Position numbers and translations under genes: made by a program. From JABCYV01 sp963696025 (GTDB lineage: Bacteria; Acidobacteriota; Terriglobia; Terriglobales; Acidobacteriaceae), in assembly GCA_963696025.1 (NCBI GenBank), contig CAVOII010000012.1, forward strand, positions 62,001 to 126,000: DNA of 64,000 bases. The letters are read 5' to 3'. The notes under the pieces are model-generated. The model made no database searches, was not told where the DNA came from, and saw only the letters and a list, made by a program, of their open reading frames with translations. Within the stretch, counting starts at the first letter, position 1. The number at the start of each line of letters is the position of its first letter. Shown in pieces: positions 51,828 through 60,344 of the stretch.

Positions 51828-54659
51828 TTGTCACCCAGAAAACAATCGTCGACGAAAACCGCGCATGCGCCTTCTCACGCAGCGACTGGCGGGTCCGCGT
51901 CCACAGCCTTGTTGATGCCAACTGCTAAGGACGGCGAGCAGGGGCGCATTTTTCTCATGGACGCTATGTCGTTCATCTTTCGCGCCTATCATGCCATGGC
52001 GCGGCAGCGCGGCATGTCTACCAAGACCGGCCTGCCGACAGCCGCGACATACGTTTTCGTTAACATGCTGCGCAAGTTGCGCGAAGATTTTTCGCCGGAA
52101 TATCTGGCTGCTGTCTTCGACGTGGCTGCGCCCACCTTCCGCGATCAACAGGCCGAAGCCATTACCAGCGTGCGTCGCTTCGACCTGAAGACTCAGACTT
52201 TTCAGGAAATCAAATACCACGGTTACAAAGCAAACCGTGTGGAAATGCCCGGCGAACTGGCTCAGCAACTGCCGTATATCAGGAGAGCACTGCAGGCCTA
52301 TCGTATTCCCATTCTCGAACTTGCTGGTTATGAGGCGGACGACGTAATTGGTACTCTAGCGCGCCAGGCGGTTTCGAAATCCTACGGTGTGTATGTCGTT
52401 TCCAGCGACAAGGACATGTTGCAGTTGGTGAACGATCGCGTGCTGGTGCTGAATCCACCCAAGGACAACCTGATTTGCGATGCTCAGAAAGTCGAAGAGA
52501 TTCTGGGTGTGCCTCCGGAGCGCGTGATTGACGTAATGGCCTTGCGTGGCGACAGCATCGACAATATTCCCGGCGCTCCCGGCATCGGCGACAAGGGATC
52601 AGTCGAACTGATCAAACGTTTCGGCACTGTGGAACAGGCACTCGATCATGCCGCGGAAGTCGAGAGGAAAACCTATCGTGAATCGCTGCAAAACAACCGC
52701 GAGAACGTCCTGCTGAGTAAAAAGCTGGTTACCATCGATGCTAACGTCCCCATTGAGTTGAACGTCGACGCTATGAGGACGGGCGAACCGGACATCGAAG
52801 CTTTACGCGAGCTGTTTACCGAACTGGAATTTACTTCTCTGCTGAGAGAACTTCTGCCCGTCGTCGAGGTGAGCGAAACTGACTACACGGAGGCGAAGTC
52901 GGCAGCAGACGTGGAAGCCGTGCTAAAGAGCATCCCGCCGAACGGAACTCTAGCGGTCGCTCTAGAAGCAGAGCCTAGCACGGTCGCCGATCAGGAAGAG
53001 ACGCAAGAAGAGGAAGAAGTCCAAGCTGAAAATAGTCTCTTGCTGTTGACCTCAGAGCCCGCTCCCGCCCAACCTCCGCGGAACATTGCAATCTCTGCCG
53101 CCCCGGGCACCGCCGTTACGGTTTCCTTCGAGATGCAAGACGCGATCGCGTGTCTTGTCGCTGCACTTGCCGCCGAGGGATTCCCCAAGGCCATCCACGA
53201 TTACAAAGCAGCCATTCATATTTTGGAGCGGCAAGGAATCACCGTTCGCGGAGTGCGGCATGATCCTGTGCTCTATTCCTACCTGCTCGATCCGACGTAT
53301 TCATCTCATCGGCTGGCTGATGTGGCGTTGCGCCGCTTCAATCTTAAGCTGAGTGGGACGCTGGCTGAGTCAGCCGACATCGGGGGCCGATTCGCGACCG
53401 CGCTTCGCCGCGAAGTCGAAGAATCCGGACTACTCAATCTCTACGATGATATTGACCTGCCACTGGTGCCAGTGCTGGCGCGCATGGAACAGGCTGGAGT
53501 GAAAATCAACCGCAATACTTTGGCCGAGATGTCCTCGCGCCTGGAACGCGAGATTGAAGCCAAAGGCAGAGAAATCTGCGAGCTTGCTGGATGCGAATTC
53601 AACATCAATTCGCCCAAGCAACTCGGCGATGTGCTCTTCAACAAACTCAACTTGCCCAAGCCTGTGAAATACGGCAAAGGGAAGATGATCTCAACCGCAG
53701 TGGATGTTCTCGAAGGACTAGCTCTAACTCACGAGGTGCCACGGCTGGTGCTTGAGTATCGCCAACTTTGGAAACTCAAGTCCACTTACGTGGATGCTTT
53801 GCCTGCATTGTTGAATCCAACAAGTGGCCGCCTACACACGACTTTTAGTCAGACGGGGACCGCGACTGGCAGGCTGTCATCGGCCAACCCCAATCTGCAG
53901 AATATCCCCATCCGCACCGAACTGGGGCGGGAGATTCGGGCGGCATTCACCGCCGAGCCGGGCCACGTACTGATCGCGGCGGATTACTCCCAGATCGAAC
54001 TTCGGCTGCTGGCCCACTTTTCGAAAGACCCGTTGCTGGTGGAAGCGTACCGTCGTGGCGACGACATCCACACTCTGACCGCTTCCCAGGTGTTCGGCGT
54101 TCCCCCTCTGATGGTCACTCCCGATCATCGGCGCCAGGCCAAGGTCGTAAACTTCGGCATCGTCTACGGGTTGTCCGCGTTTGGACTGTCACAGAATTTG
54201 GGGATTGAGCCAGGCGAGGCCAAGCAATTTATCAACGCTTACTTCGAAAAGTACAGCGGGGTGCGGGCGTTCATCAACCGGACGTTGGAGGAGGCTCGCC
54301 GCGAACAAAAAGTCAAGACGATGTTCGGGCGGATAAGGCCGATTCCTGACATCAATAGCAAGAATGCGAATTTGCGCGGCTTCGCCGAGCGCACCGCGGT
54401 GAACACGCCCTTACAGGGAACAGCAGCGGATTTGATCAAGATGGCCATGATTCGCATCGATACTGCGTTACGCGAGCGAGGCCTGAAGTCGCGAATGACC
54501 TTGCAGGTGCATGACGAATTGGTGTTCGAAGTTCCGGAAGACGAGATTGCTGCGATGCGGACGCTGGTTCGGGAGCACATGGAAAACGTTCATCCGCTCA
54601 CGGTGCCGTTATTGGTTGAGATTGGTGTGGGCAAGAACTGGCGCGATTTGGAATCGTGA
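51828..54659 (+). CDS. polA: DNA polymerase I (proofreading domain inactive)
   Basis: About 943 residues. The 5'-nuclease domain is in residues 40-330 (FLMDAMSFIFRAYHAM ... GDSIDNIPGAPGIGDKGS). A degenerate 3'-5' exonuclease region spans about 360-545. The polymerase domain follows, with ADYSQIELRLLAHFS (motif A), VVNFGIVYGLSAFGLS (motif B) and LQVHDELVFEVPE (motif C). The exo motifs are lost: LAVALEAE replaces the FDTET-type site, and HDYKAA replaces HNLKYD. TTG 51828 or ATG 51915 could be the start. It fills gaps in repair and Okazaki maturation. Confidence 0.95.
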   Translation: MSPRKQSSTKTAHAPSHAATGGSASTALLMPTAKDGEQGRIFLMDAMSFIFRAYHAMARQRGMSTKTGLPTAATYVFVNMLRKLREDFSPEYLAAVFDVAAPTFRDQQAEAITSVRRFDLKTQTFQEIKYHGYKANRVEMPGELAQQLPYIRRALQAYRIPILELAGYEADDVIGTLARQAVSKSYGVYVVSSDKDMLQLVNDRVLVLNPPKDNLICDAQKVEEILGVPPERVIDVMALRGDSIDNIPGAPGIGDKGSVELIKRFGTVEQALDHAAEVERKTYRESLQNNRENVLLSKKLVTIDANVPIELNVDAMRTGEPDIEALRELFTELEFTSLLRELLPVVEVSETDYTEAKSAADVEAVLKSIPPNGTLAVALEAEPSTVADQEETQEEEEVQAENSLLLLTSEPAPAQPPRNIAISAAPGTAVTVSFEMQDAIACLVAALAAEGFPKAIHDYKAAIHILERQGITVRGVRHDPVLYSYLLDPTYSSHRLADVALRRFNLKLSGTLAESADIGGRFATALRREVEESGLLNLYDDIDLPLVPVLARMEQAGVKINRNTLAEMSSRLEREIEAKGREICELAGCEFNINSPKQLGDVLFNKLNLPKPVKYGKGKMISTAVDVLEGLALTHEVPRLVLEYRQLWKLKSTYVDALPALLNPTSGRLHTTFSQTGTATGRLSSANPNLQNIPIRTELGREIRAAFTAEPGHVLIAADYSQIELRLLAHFSKDPLLVEAYRRGDDIHTLTASQVFGVPPLMVTPDHRRQAKVVNFGIVYGLSAFGLSQNLGIEPGEAKQFINAYFEKYSGVRAFINRTLEEARREQKVKTMFGRIRPIPDINSKNANLRGFAERTAVNTPLQGTAADLIKMAMIRIDTALRERGLKSRMTLQVHDELVFEVPEDEIAAMRTLVREHMENVHPLTVPLLVEIGVGKNWRDLES

Positions 54660-54792
54660 CTGTGCCAGGGCGGTCAGGTCGCTGCTGCGGCGGCGTGGGC
54701 TTGCCCGAACGGTCGGTCGCTGTCACTGGTGTCTCCATAGGGTGGTTGATATGTGCGATCCGCTTGCCATCGGAGAGACTGCGACATTAAGT

Positions 54793-55680
54793 TCAGCCTC
54801 TCAGAAAAGGCCGCGTCAGGCAGGTTGGGCCGCCGCTGCCGTTAATGCACAGCTCGGAGCCGAGGAAAGTACGCACGTCGAATCCCGCCTGACGGAGTTT
54901 CTGGTTGGTCTTCTGATTTTCTTCCAGCGCGAGCAGTCGTCTGTTTCCCAAAGAAAGAACGTTGCAAGCCAGCGTATCGCGCTCCGAATAGTCAATTTCA
55001 ACCAAGCGATATCCGCGACACTTCAACAGCTCCACTGTTTCTACGGCCAGCCACGGTAAATCGACCACCGCAGTTTGTTCATCGAGCAGACTGATCAGCG
55101 ACATTAAGTGCAAACAGGCCGTAGGACCGGGACCGTGCGGCAGCGGGGCCGAGATGCCGTCAATTCCCTTGGCAGTGAGCAGTGCGCGCATCTGAGCAAT
55201 TCCCAGGGCATTGGTGCGATATCCCAGACCGATGAGCAGAGTCTTCGCATCCAGCCACAGCATGTCCCCTGCCTCTGTGGCGCCGGGCGGCTTGATTGCG
55301 CCGAGCAGTGAAATGCCAAGACCCTTGAAAAACTCGCGATGGTGCGCGGCCTCCGCCACACGATTGGGCTTGCCGGGATTCATTGTAATCACGCCGTAAT
55401 CGGTTGCGAGTGAGGGATCGTGAGTGTAGATGGCATCCAGCGACAAGCTGGACGACGTCGGCAGATGCGCCACTTCGGCACCTGCCGCTTGCAGTTGCCG
55501 GCACAATTCATCATGCTGCGTCTGAGCCGTAACGAAATCCGGTGAATGTAAGAACCCCAGATCACGCCAATGCGTGGATTCTGAAGCGGCGGCCCATCCC
55601 GCTGAACGTGGCGAGCACACGAGCACTCGTTGCAACCCCCCGACCATGGAATGACCGTTAAAGCCATTCGCACTCGTCAA
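54793..55680 (-). CDS. DDAH/amidinotransferase-like hydrolase
   Basis: A 295-residue pentein-fold enzyme related to dimethylarginine dimethylaminohydrolase. Motifs: IYTHDPSLATDYGVI, the acidic EAGDMLWLDAKTLLIGLGYRTN, the HLMSLISLLD His, and the C-terminal catalytic GSGGPTCLTRPF Cys. These enzymes cleave guanidino groups from arginine derivatives. The start is TTG 55680, preceded by AAAGGCGG; ATG 55647 is an alternative without such a site. Confidence 0.9.
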   Translation of the reverse strand: MTSANGFNGHSMVGGLQRVLVCSPRSAGWAAASESTHWRDLGFLHSPDFVTAQTQHDELCRQLQAAGAEVAHLPTSSSLSLDAIYTHDPSLATDYGVITMNPGKPNRVAEAAHHREFFKGLGISLLGAIKPPGATEAGDMLWLDAKTLLIGLGYRTNALGIAQMRALLTAKGIDGISAPLPHGPGPTACLHLMSLISLLDEQTAVVDLPWLAVETVELLKCRGYRLVEIDYSERDTLACNVLSLGNRRLLALEENQKTNQKLRQAGFDVRTFLGSELCINGSGGPTCLTRPFLRG

Positions 55681-55768
55681 AATATGCCACCGCCTTTCTC
55701 TGGCAATCTAAACTGACGATTATTGCAGAGGCGATCCGGGAAGGCTCAGGTCTTGCCGAGTTGACGAT

Positions 55769-57190
55769 TTAGAACTCGAGGTGCACCCTGAAGCTGGGTA
55801 CGATCACTGGACCGCGATCGCGGTTGTAGCCCGGATTGTTGATGTGCTGCACGCCCGGACCGACGTAAAGTCCCCGCCACACATGGGCTGTGTAGTAGGT
55901 CTCCAGAATATTTTCCCGGCCGTAGGTCAGGGCTCCGTCACCCAGGAGGAAGCCAAGTCCTCCGTGGGTCAAATAGTTTTGGTGGTCCTTCGCAATTCCA
56001 TTCGAGACGAAGGCGATTCCCGCGCGATCGTTTTGGCGATGCCATCTCGCACCGTAGACCCCCAGGCCCTCCAGCCAGGTGGAGTCAACCTCAGTGTAGG
56101 CAAATGACTCGGTTTTCCCATTATCCCAGCCCCAACGTGCGAAGGCGACAAAGTTGCGGCTTAAAGACTGCTCCACGTTGACCCCAAAACCATACTTGCG
56201 GGTGGTGTGCCAGGGATGATGCGTGATATCAGGCGTGGAGACCAGACCCTCTTCAAACTGGGTGACGGCATCGCGGTAAATACCCATGTTGGCGTAGTTG
56301 GTAAACGCCAGCAGTCGAATGACTCCTGGCTTCTTGGGAATAATTCCGAGCTGCCAGTCAAATTCAAAATTCTCCGCGTGCGCCTTCCAAGGTTGCCAGA
56401 CCAGATCGATTCCATTCGCCACCTTGGGCATCAGGGCCTCAGCAAAACGGAAGGCCCAGTTTCTGTCTTCGTAGTCAGCTACCACCCCCACGGTGTAGCC
56501 ACGGGTGTCGGCCGCATAGTCGTAGGCGCCATCATTGTCGACTGCCCAGTTGGTGAATTGCAGATGGGTGTCTGTGCCGGCCGAATTCTGATCGAAGAAG
56601 TCGACCATGCTGAATTTACCGAAGCGGATTTCTAACCTGCGGCGCGGCAGTTCGTCGAATAATGAAAGTGGATTGCGTGCATTTTCAATTTTGTCCTGGC
56701 TGAGCGCGAACACCTTGTGAATCATCCCCCGCGCCAGGTATGGGGCCTTGGACAAGAGTGGGTTTCGCACGATATCCAAATTGGGGAAGCCGGCCAGCCC
56801 CAAACCCGTACTCAACGCCGCCCCGCCGGCCTCCTCGATGTCAACCAGAATCTCAGTGGAATCGTTCAGACGCACGCCGGTGTAAAGTGTGAGCACTCGC
56901 GACGTAGCCTTTTCGTAGTTTGGGTCGAGACTGTTCTTGCTGCTATACTTCGCATCGAATGTAGGATGGGTTTGGAAAATGAAGTTTGCCTGTCCCGAAA
57001 GCCAAAAGCGGGTGTCTTTGAAATGGGGGAACATGCTCTCCCGGTCTGGCGGATCTGTGTCGCCGGGAGCGCCCGATGCGGCAGGTTCCTGAAGAGGACT
57101 ATCGAGTTGTTGGCATTGGGCGGAGCTGGCCCAGGCGGCGCCAATCGTCCAGAAGACGATTACAAGCCAGCGTTCGGTCTGCTTTTTCAT
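55769..57190 (-). CDS. Carbohydrate-selective porin (OprB-like)
   Basis: A 473-residue outer-membrane barrel. Signal peptide MKKQTERWLVIVFWTIGAAWA. Then regular amphipathic strands with many aromatic residues, and a C-terminal F in VHLEF. Segments such as GKFSMVDFFDQNSAGTDTHLQFTNW and ENILETYYTAHVWRGLYVGPG are typical of carbohydrate-selective porins (OprB). I take ATG 57190, with GGGAAG ahead. A terminator lies upstream, so it has its own promoter. Confidence 0.85.
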   Translation of the reverse strand: MKKQTERWLVIVFWTIGAAWASSAQCQQLDSPLQEPAASGAPGDTDPPDRESMFPHFKDTRFWLSGQANFIFQTHPTFDAKYSSKNSLDPNYEKATSRVLTLYTGVRLNDSTEILVDIEEAGGAALSTGLGLAGFPNLDIVRNPLLSKAPYLARGMIHKVFALSQDKIENARNPLSLFDELPRRRLEIRFGKFSMVDFFDQNSAGTDTHLQFTNWAVDNDGAYDYAADTRGYTVGVVADYEDRNWAFRFAEALMPKVANGIDLVWQPWKAHAENFEFDWQLGIIPKKPGVIRLLAFTNYANMGIYRDAVTQFEEGLVSTPDITHHPWHTTRKYGFGVNVEQSLSRNFVAFARWGWDNGKTESFAYTEVDSTWLEGLGVYGARWHRQNDRAGIAFVSNGIAKDHQNYLTHGGLGFLLGDGALTYGRENILETYYTAHVWRGLYVGPGVQHINNPGYNRDRGPVIVPSFRVHLEF

Positions 57191-57245
57191 CACTTCCCGT
57201 TTCAACAGCTTCTCGAAGCTACTCCAACTGGGTTAACGGAAGATT

Positions 57246-57305
57246 AAAAACTGAGCGGGGTTGCGGAGGCCTTGTGTCTTGCCCAGCCGCAATTACCCCC
57301 CGCTC
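57246..57305 (-). terminator. Terminator of the metal-transporter operon
   Basis: Outer stem GAGCGGGG/CCCCGCTC (57253-57260 and 57298-57305), inner stem TTGCGG/CCGCAA. On the minus strand it ends with AGTTTTTAATC. It lies 75 bases after the 65-residue ORF and before the porin, separating the two units. Confidence 0.78.
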
Positions 57306-57379
57306 GTCAACGTTAACACAGGTATACTAATCGCAGTAAACCATCGTTAATAAGAAATAGGCCATACACCCCTTCAGCT

Positions 57380-57577
57380 CTAGTCTGTCTCGGCCAGGGT
57401 CCAGCGCATGCGGAGCTGCCGCTTGCCACTTTCGTCGGTGACCACGGTCCAGCTCATGTTTAAGGGCGGCTTCCGCTCTGTTCTCGGCTCCATCTGCCAA
57501 GAATCGTAGCAAGTCTCGCGCACGAGCTGTATCGTCGTCATCGTTATCGGTTGTGCGAACAGAGTCATGCAGGACAT
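57380..57577 (-). CDS. Small conserved-looking protein (65 aa)
   Basis: No family name. ATG 57577 follows AAAGGAGG at nine-base spacing, an excellent ribosome-binding site. The middle and end (SWTVVTDESGKRQLRMRWTLAE) read like a small beta-hairpin domain rather than a chance ORF. It is the last gene before the terminator at 57246 and probably part of the metal-transporter operon (with the 82-aa and NRAMP genes). Confidence 0.6.
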   Translation of the reverse strand: MSCMTLFAQPITMTTIQLVRETCYDSWQMEPRTERKPPLNMSWTVVTDESGKRQLRMRWTLAETD

Positions 57578-57678
57578 TGTCGTTTGCCTCCTTTCTTTGA
57601 ATGTGCGCCTCCCCAGATGGGATGCGCCCGGTCATAACAACTGAATAAACGCGTGATGAAACTTTCATAACGATCCTT

Positions 57679-57927
57679 TCAGAGACTCTGCTGACCGAAA
57701 GCACCTCCCAGGTCCATCACCTGATAAAACACTAACAGCATCATCAAAATCAGATACCCACGCAAAGCCATCAAGGAAAGCCGTACGCTGGTAGTCATCG
57801 GCATTCGTCCCAGCGTCGATGTGTCCACTTGTTGTTCCGCTATGTCATCTAGCGGATGGACTACGAAAAAATGATCCTCAGGGATCCGCCTGATTGTCAT
57901 CGGCCTCAGAAAACTCAGTACGCTCAT
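57679..57927 (-). CDS. Small membrane protein in the NRAMP operon (82 aa)
   Basis: ATG 57927 follows GAGAGGTG. The C-terminal half has one membrane helix (LMALRGYLILMMLLVFYQVM). The N-part, IRRIPEDHFFVVHPLDDIAEQQVDTS, is soluble, with several acidic and His residues. It starts 24 bases after the NRAMP stop, so it is likely co-expressed. It may stabilise or regulate the transporter; no known family. Confidence 0.65.
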   Translation of the reverse strand: MSVLSFLRPMTIRRIPEDHFFVVHPLDDIAEQQVDTSTLGRMPMTTSVRLSLMALRGYLILMMLLVFYQVMDLGGAFGQQSL

Positions 57928-57950
57928 GTCGCACCTCTCAAGTTCGTTCC

Positions 57951-59285
57951 TTACGAATGAGGGAACAGATTAGGGGCGACCACTTGGGCCGCCAGGATAA
58001 GTGAGAGGGTGAAAAGGGTGATGATGATTGTCCAGTTCACCCAGTTATTCCAGCGTCGGTTGATATACTTTTCCCCGAGCACGGCTTTGTCATTCAGCAG
58101 CAACTGCAGAAAGATGATGGCCGACGGAAGCATAATGCCCGCTAGCACCTGTACCCCGATGATGATCAACTGCAAAGGTGCGCCGGGAATCAGCACGATC
58201 GCCGCCGCGAGCCCTACACACACAACATAGGTCGCGTAAAAACCTTTGGCCTTGCTCACCGGCATTTCCAGACTATGAGGCCAACCCCTCACTTCCCCAT
58301 AGGCCCAGGCGCTGGATAACGAAATTGCGGTTGTGCCCAGCACCGCCGCATTGATCATCAACAGCAAAATCCCGCTACGAATCGCCTGGCCGGAAAACGG
58401 GCGAAGATCATTGGCCATTTGTGCGGGATCAGAAAACGAAAGTCCATGGGCGTTGGCTGCATTTCCCGCGAGCATCATGCAGCCGGCTACAACGATCGTG
58501 AAGAGCGCTCCCAAAAAAGTATCCAGACGAGACCACTTCAAATCCGCGAAACGCAGACGCTTATCCGCGACGCAACTCTGCTGGAAGAACAGTTGCCAAG
58601 GAGCGATCGTAGTCCCGACAATCGCGATCACCAGGAATACCAGGCTGGCCGTTAGTCCGCCTCTGGGAACTCCGGGCACAAATGCGTCGTGAAGAATATC
58701 GCCGAACGCAGGCCGCAGTTTGAAACCAATCACCAGCCATGAGATATCAAGCAGGCACAGAAAGACCGTGATCCGCTCCCAACGCCGATAACTTCCAGTC
58801 AACACCATGAACACCAAACCAATCACCGCTACCGGCACTCCGACTTTGGGCGCAATATTCATGTGGCTCAATGCCAGTGCAATTGCGGCAAATTCCGTTA
58901 CCAGCGTCAGAAAGTTCACCAACTGCAGATCGACCAGCGAAAACAGACCCCACCACTTTCCGAAGCGTTGGTAGATCATGGCCGCGTGTCCCTTGCCAGT
59001 CGCGATCCCTAGCCTGACGACCATTTCTTGAATGAAGTAGGTTACCGGCAATAAGAGAAGCAAAATCCAGAGCAACTTAGTACCGTACTGGGCGCCGGCC
59101 TGGACGTAGGTCGACACCGCGCCGGCATCATTGTCAGCTTCCATGACGATCAAGCCGGGGCCAAAGACCACGAGAAAGGTCAACATGCTGTAAAGCCATT
59201 TGCTGCGGACCACGCGGCCTCGAACCGGAGGCAGTGTGGTCTCAACGGCTGCGGTCGAAATCGAAAGCTGTTTTTCCTGGACCAT
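57951..59285 (-). CDS. NRAMP-family metal transporter with altered metal site
   Basis: A 444-residue, 11-helix transporter of the NRAMP fold. TM1 carries EADNDAGAV (Asp51-Asn-Asp-Ala-Gly) where canonical members have DPGN. TM6 carries TTIAPWQLFFQQS (Ala228-Pro-Trp) where the canonical motif is MPH. Thus the metal-binding methionine is replaced by alanine. In studied NRAMPs that methionine favours Mn/Fe over Mg/Ca, so the cargo may differ; NRAMP-related Mg transporters are one possibility. ATG 59285 follows GAGGAGGTCGCA. It is divergent from an RcnR/FrmR-type regulator. Confidence 0.88.
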   Translation of the reverse strand: MVQEKQLSISTAAVETTLPPVRGRVVRSKWLYSMLTFLVVFGPGLIVMEADNDAGAVSTYVQAGAQYGTKLLWILLLLLPVTYFIQEMVVRLGIATGKGHAAMIYQRFGKWWGLFSLVDLQLVNFLTLVTEFAAIALALSHMNIAPKVGVPVAVIGLVFMVLTGSYRRWERITVFLCLLDISWLVIGFKLRPAFGDILHDAFVPGVPRGGLTASLVFLVIAIVGTTIAPWQLFFQQSCVADKRLRFADLKWSRLDTFLGALFTIVVAGCMMLAGNAANAHGLSFSDPAQMANDLRPFSGQAIRSGILLLMINAAVLGTTAISLSSAWAYGEVRGWPHSLEMPVSKAKGFYATYVVCVGLAAAIVLIPGAPLQLIIIGVQVLAGIMLPSAIIFLQLLLNDKAVLGEKYINRRWNNWVNWTIIITLFTLSLILAAQVVAPNLFPHS

Positions 59286-59412
59286 TGCGACCTCCTCTCT
59301 GCGCTTTTTGCCGGCGTATTCCGCTTTCAGAATTCCGGAGCACGGCGACTACCGCGCTGATGGCAACTAAGTCCGCGCCTCCGATAAGCACCACTTCGAT
59401 CAACAAATACAT
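59242..59412 (-). CDS. Small membrane protein overlapping NRAMP (56 aa)
   Basis: ATG 59412 has GGAGG with short spacing. One membrane helix (YLLIEVVLIGGADLVAISAVVAVL) is followed by an Arg/Gly-rich tail (RRQKAQRGGRNGPGK). It overlaps the start of the NRAMP gene by 44 bases, in another frame. A longer version from 59520 is possible but less likely. If real, it is the first gene of the metal operon. Confidence 0.45.
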   Translation of the reverse strand: MYLLIEVVLIGGADLVAISAVVAVLRNSESGIRRQKAQRGGRNGPGKTAFDFDRSR

Positions 59413-59784
59413 GCAGCCTCCGCTGGCCGATTCAGGCCTTGCGGACGAATGGGCAGCACCGCCATTAGGGCAGCGACCTGCGTCGGCCAACAAAGAGAAG
59501 CGCTGAGGACGGAGAGGCAACGAGCGTCCTCAACCTCCGGTTCTTTGATTAATTTTTTGGGGATAGAAGAAGCAGAGGTGAGACGATAGGCGGGAAGGCT
59601 AGAACTCTATCGGGTCACATCCACTGCTTCTATACCGGACAGCCGCCGATGCTCGGAGGCCTGTCGTCCTGATTTCTCATATACCTTTCTTGCCGCTAAT
59701 GAGCGTCGATAATGCCGATAATTAACGCTCTTGACCCTTTCTAGCATACCCCCCTATAGTATTGTCAAGGAAAAAGGAATAAAG
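59413..59784. other. Divergent regulatory region, 372 bases
   Basis: It lies between the minus-strand transporter operon and the plus-strand repressor. The right part holds the repressor's promoter and operator (59731-59762) and, directly before it, an inverted repeat GAGCGT/ACGCTC (59701-59706, 59725-59730) around a double CGATAAT. The left part shows no ORF with support. The transporter promoter must be here too. Confidence 0.5.
59731..59762 (+). promoter_or_regulatory. Promoter with RcnR/CsoR-type operator
   Basis: TTGACC (59731-59736), 18 bases, then TATAGT (59755-59760). Lying over the spacer and -10 is ATACCCCCCTATAGTAT (59746-59762), a C-tract flanked by ATA/TAT as in operators of the RcnR/FrmR family. 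Binding would block RNA polymerase, so the regulator likely represses itself and possibly the divergent transporter. Confidence 0.75.
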
Positions 59785-60066
59785 ATGGCTCACACCATAA
59801 GAGAGAAGGAAAAGCTTGTCCTGCGCGTGCGGCGCATTCGTGGGCAGATTGAGGCCATTGAGCGGGCCCTTGCTGAAGAAGAGAAAGATTGCGGCGACGT
59901 GCTGCAAATGATTACCGCCGCCCGCGGAGCCATGAATGGGCTCATGGCCGAGCTGGTCGAAGACCACGTGCGCTTTCACGTTCTGGATCCGGCGCGCAAG
60001 CCGACCGCCGAACAGGCCGTAGCGGCCGACGAACTAGTAGACATTATCCGCGCCTATTTGAAGTGA
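59785..60066 (+). CDS. RcnR/FrmR-type metal-sensing repressor
   Basis: A 93-residue all-helical CsoR-superfamily repressor. The N-terminus MAHTIREKEKL is like RcnR, and the ligand set His3, Cys36, His61 and His65 matches RcnR (His3, Cys35, His60, His64). FrmR has Pro2 and lacks the last His. RRIRGQIEAIERAL and ARGAMNGLMAELVEDH are the family core. It should therefore sense Ni2+/Co2+ or a similar metal. ATG 59785 follows AAAAAGGAAT. It is divergent from the NRAMP operon. Confidence 0.9.
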   Translation: MAHTIREKEKLVLRVRRIRGQIEAIERALAEEEKDCGDVLQMITAARGAMNGLMAELVEDHVRFHVLDPARKPTAEQAVAADELVDIIRAYLK

Positions 60067-60138
60067 AGCGAGTTACTTAGGCCCGGCTCGAACCCGCAAA
60101 CATAGAATACCGCGATCAAGCCGACACAAATAAAAACG

Positions 60139-60167
60139 GGACAGCCCGGAGCCCCCCGAGGCTGTCC
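60139..60167. repeat. Palindrome GGACAGCC/GGCTGTCC with T-run on the minus side
   Basis: An 8-bp stem around a C-rich loop. It equals the stem at 63289-63310. The minus strand has TTTTT after it, so it could terminate minus transcripts, yet no minus-strand gene is present here. I regard it as a repeat copy between the repressor and hemL that may act as terminator. Confidence 0.55.
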
Positions 60168-60344
60168 TGAACCCTCCCGGTTAGAAGGGCATGTCACTGC
60201 GGCTACCATAGCGGACGCGTGTTTCAGCCAGGTTGCGGGAAAATGAAAATCGGATGAATTTCCCGACACTCCCAGCCTCGGTACCAAGCTTCCCCGCTGT
60301 TATATTTAGTAGTCATTTCATATTAATCAGTTAAAGGAGGACCC

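Noticed and set aside
57327..57704. A 125-codon ORF on the minus strand overlapping the 65-residue gene
   Set aside because: The other frame has an excellent ribosome-binding site and protein-like sequence; this one is its shadow.
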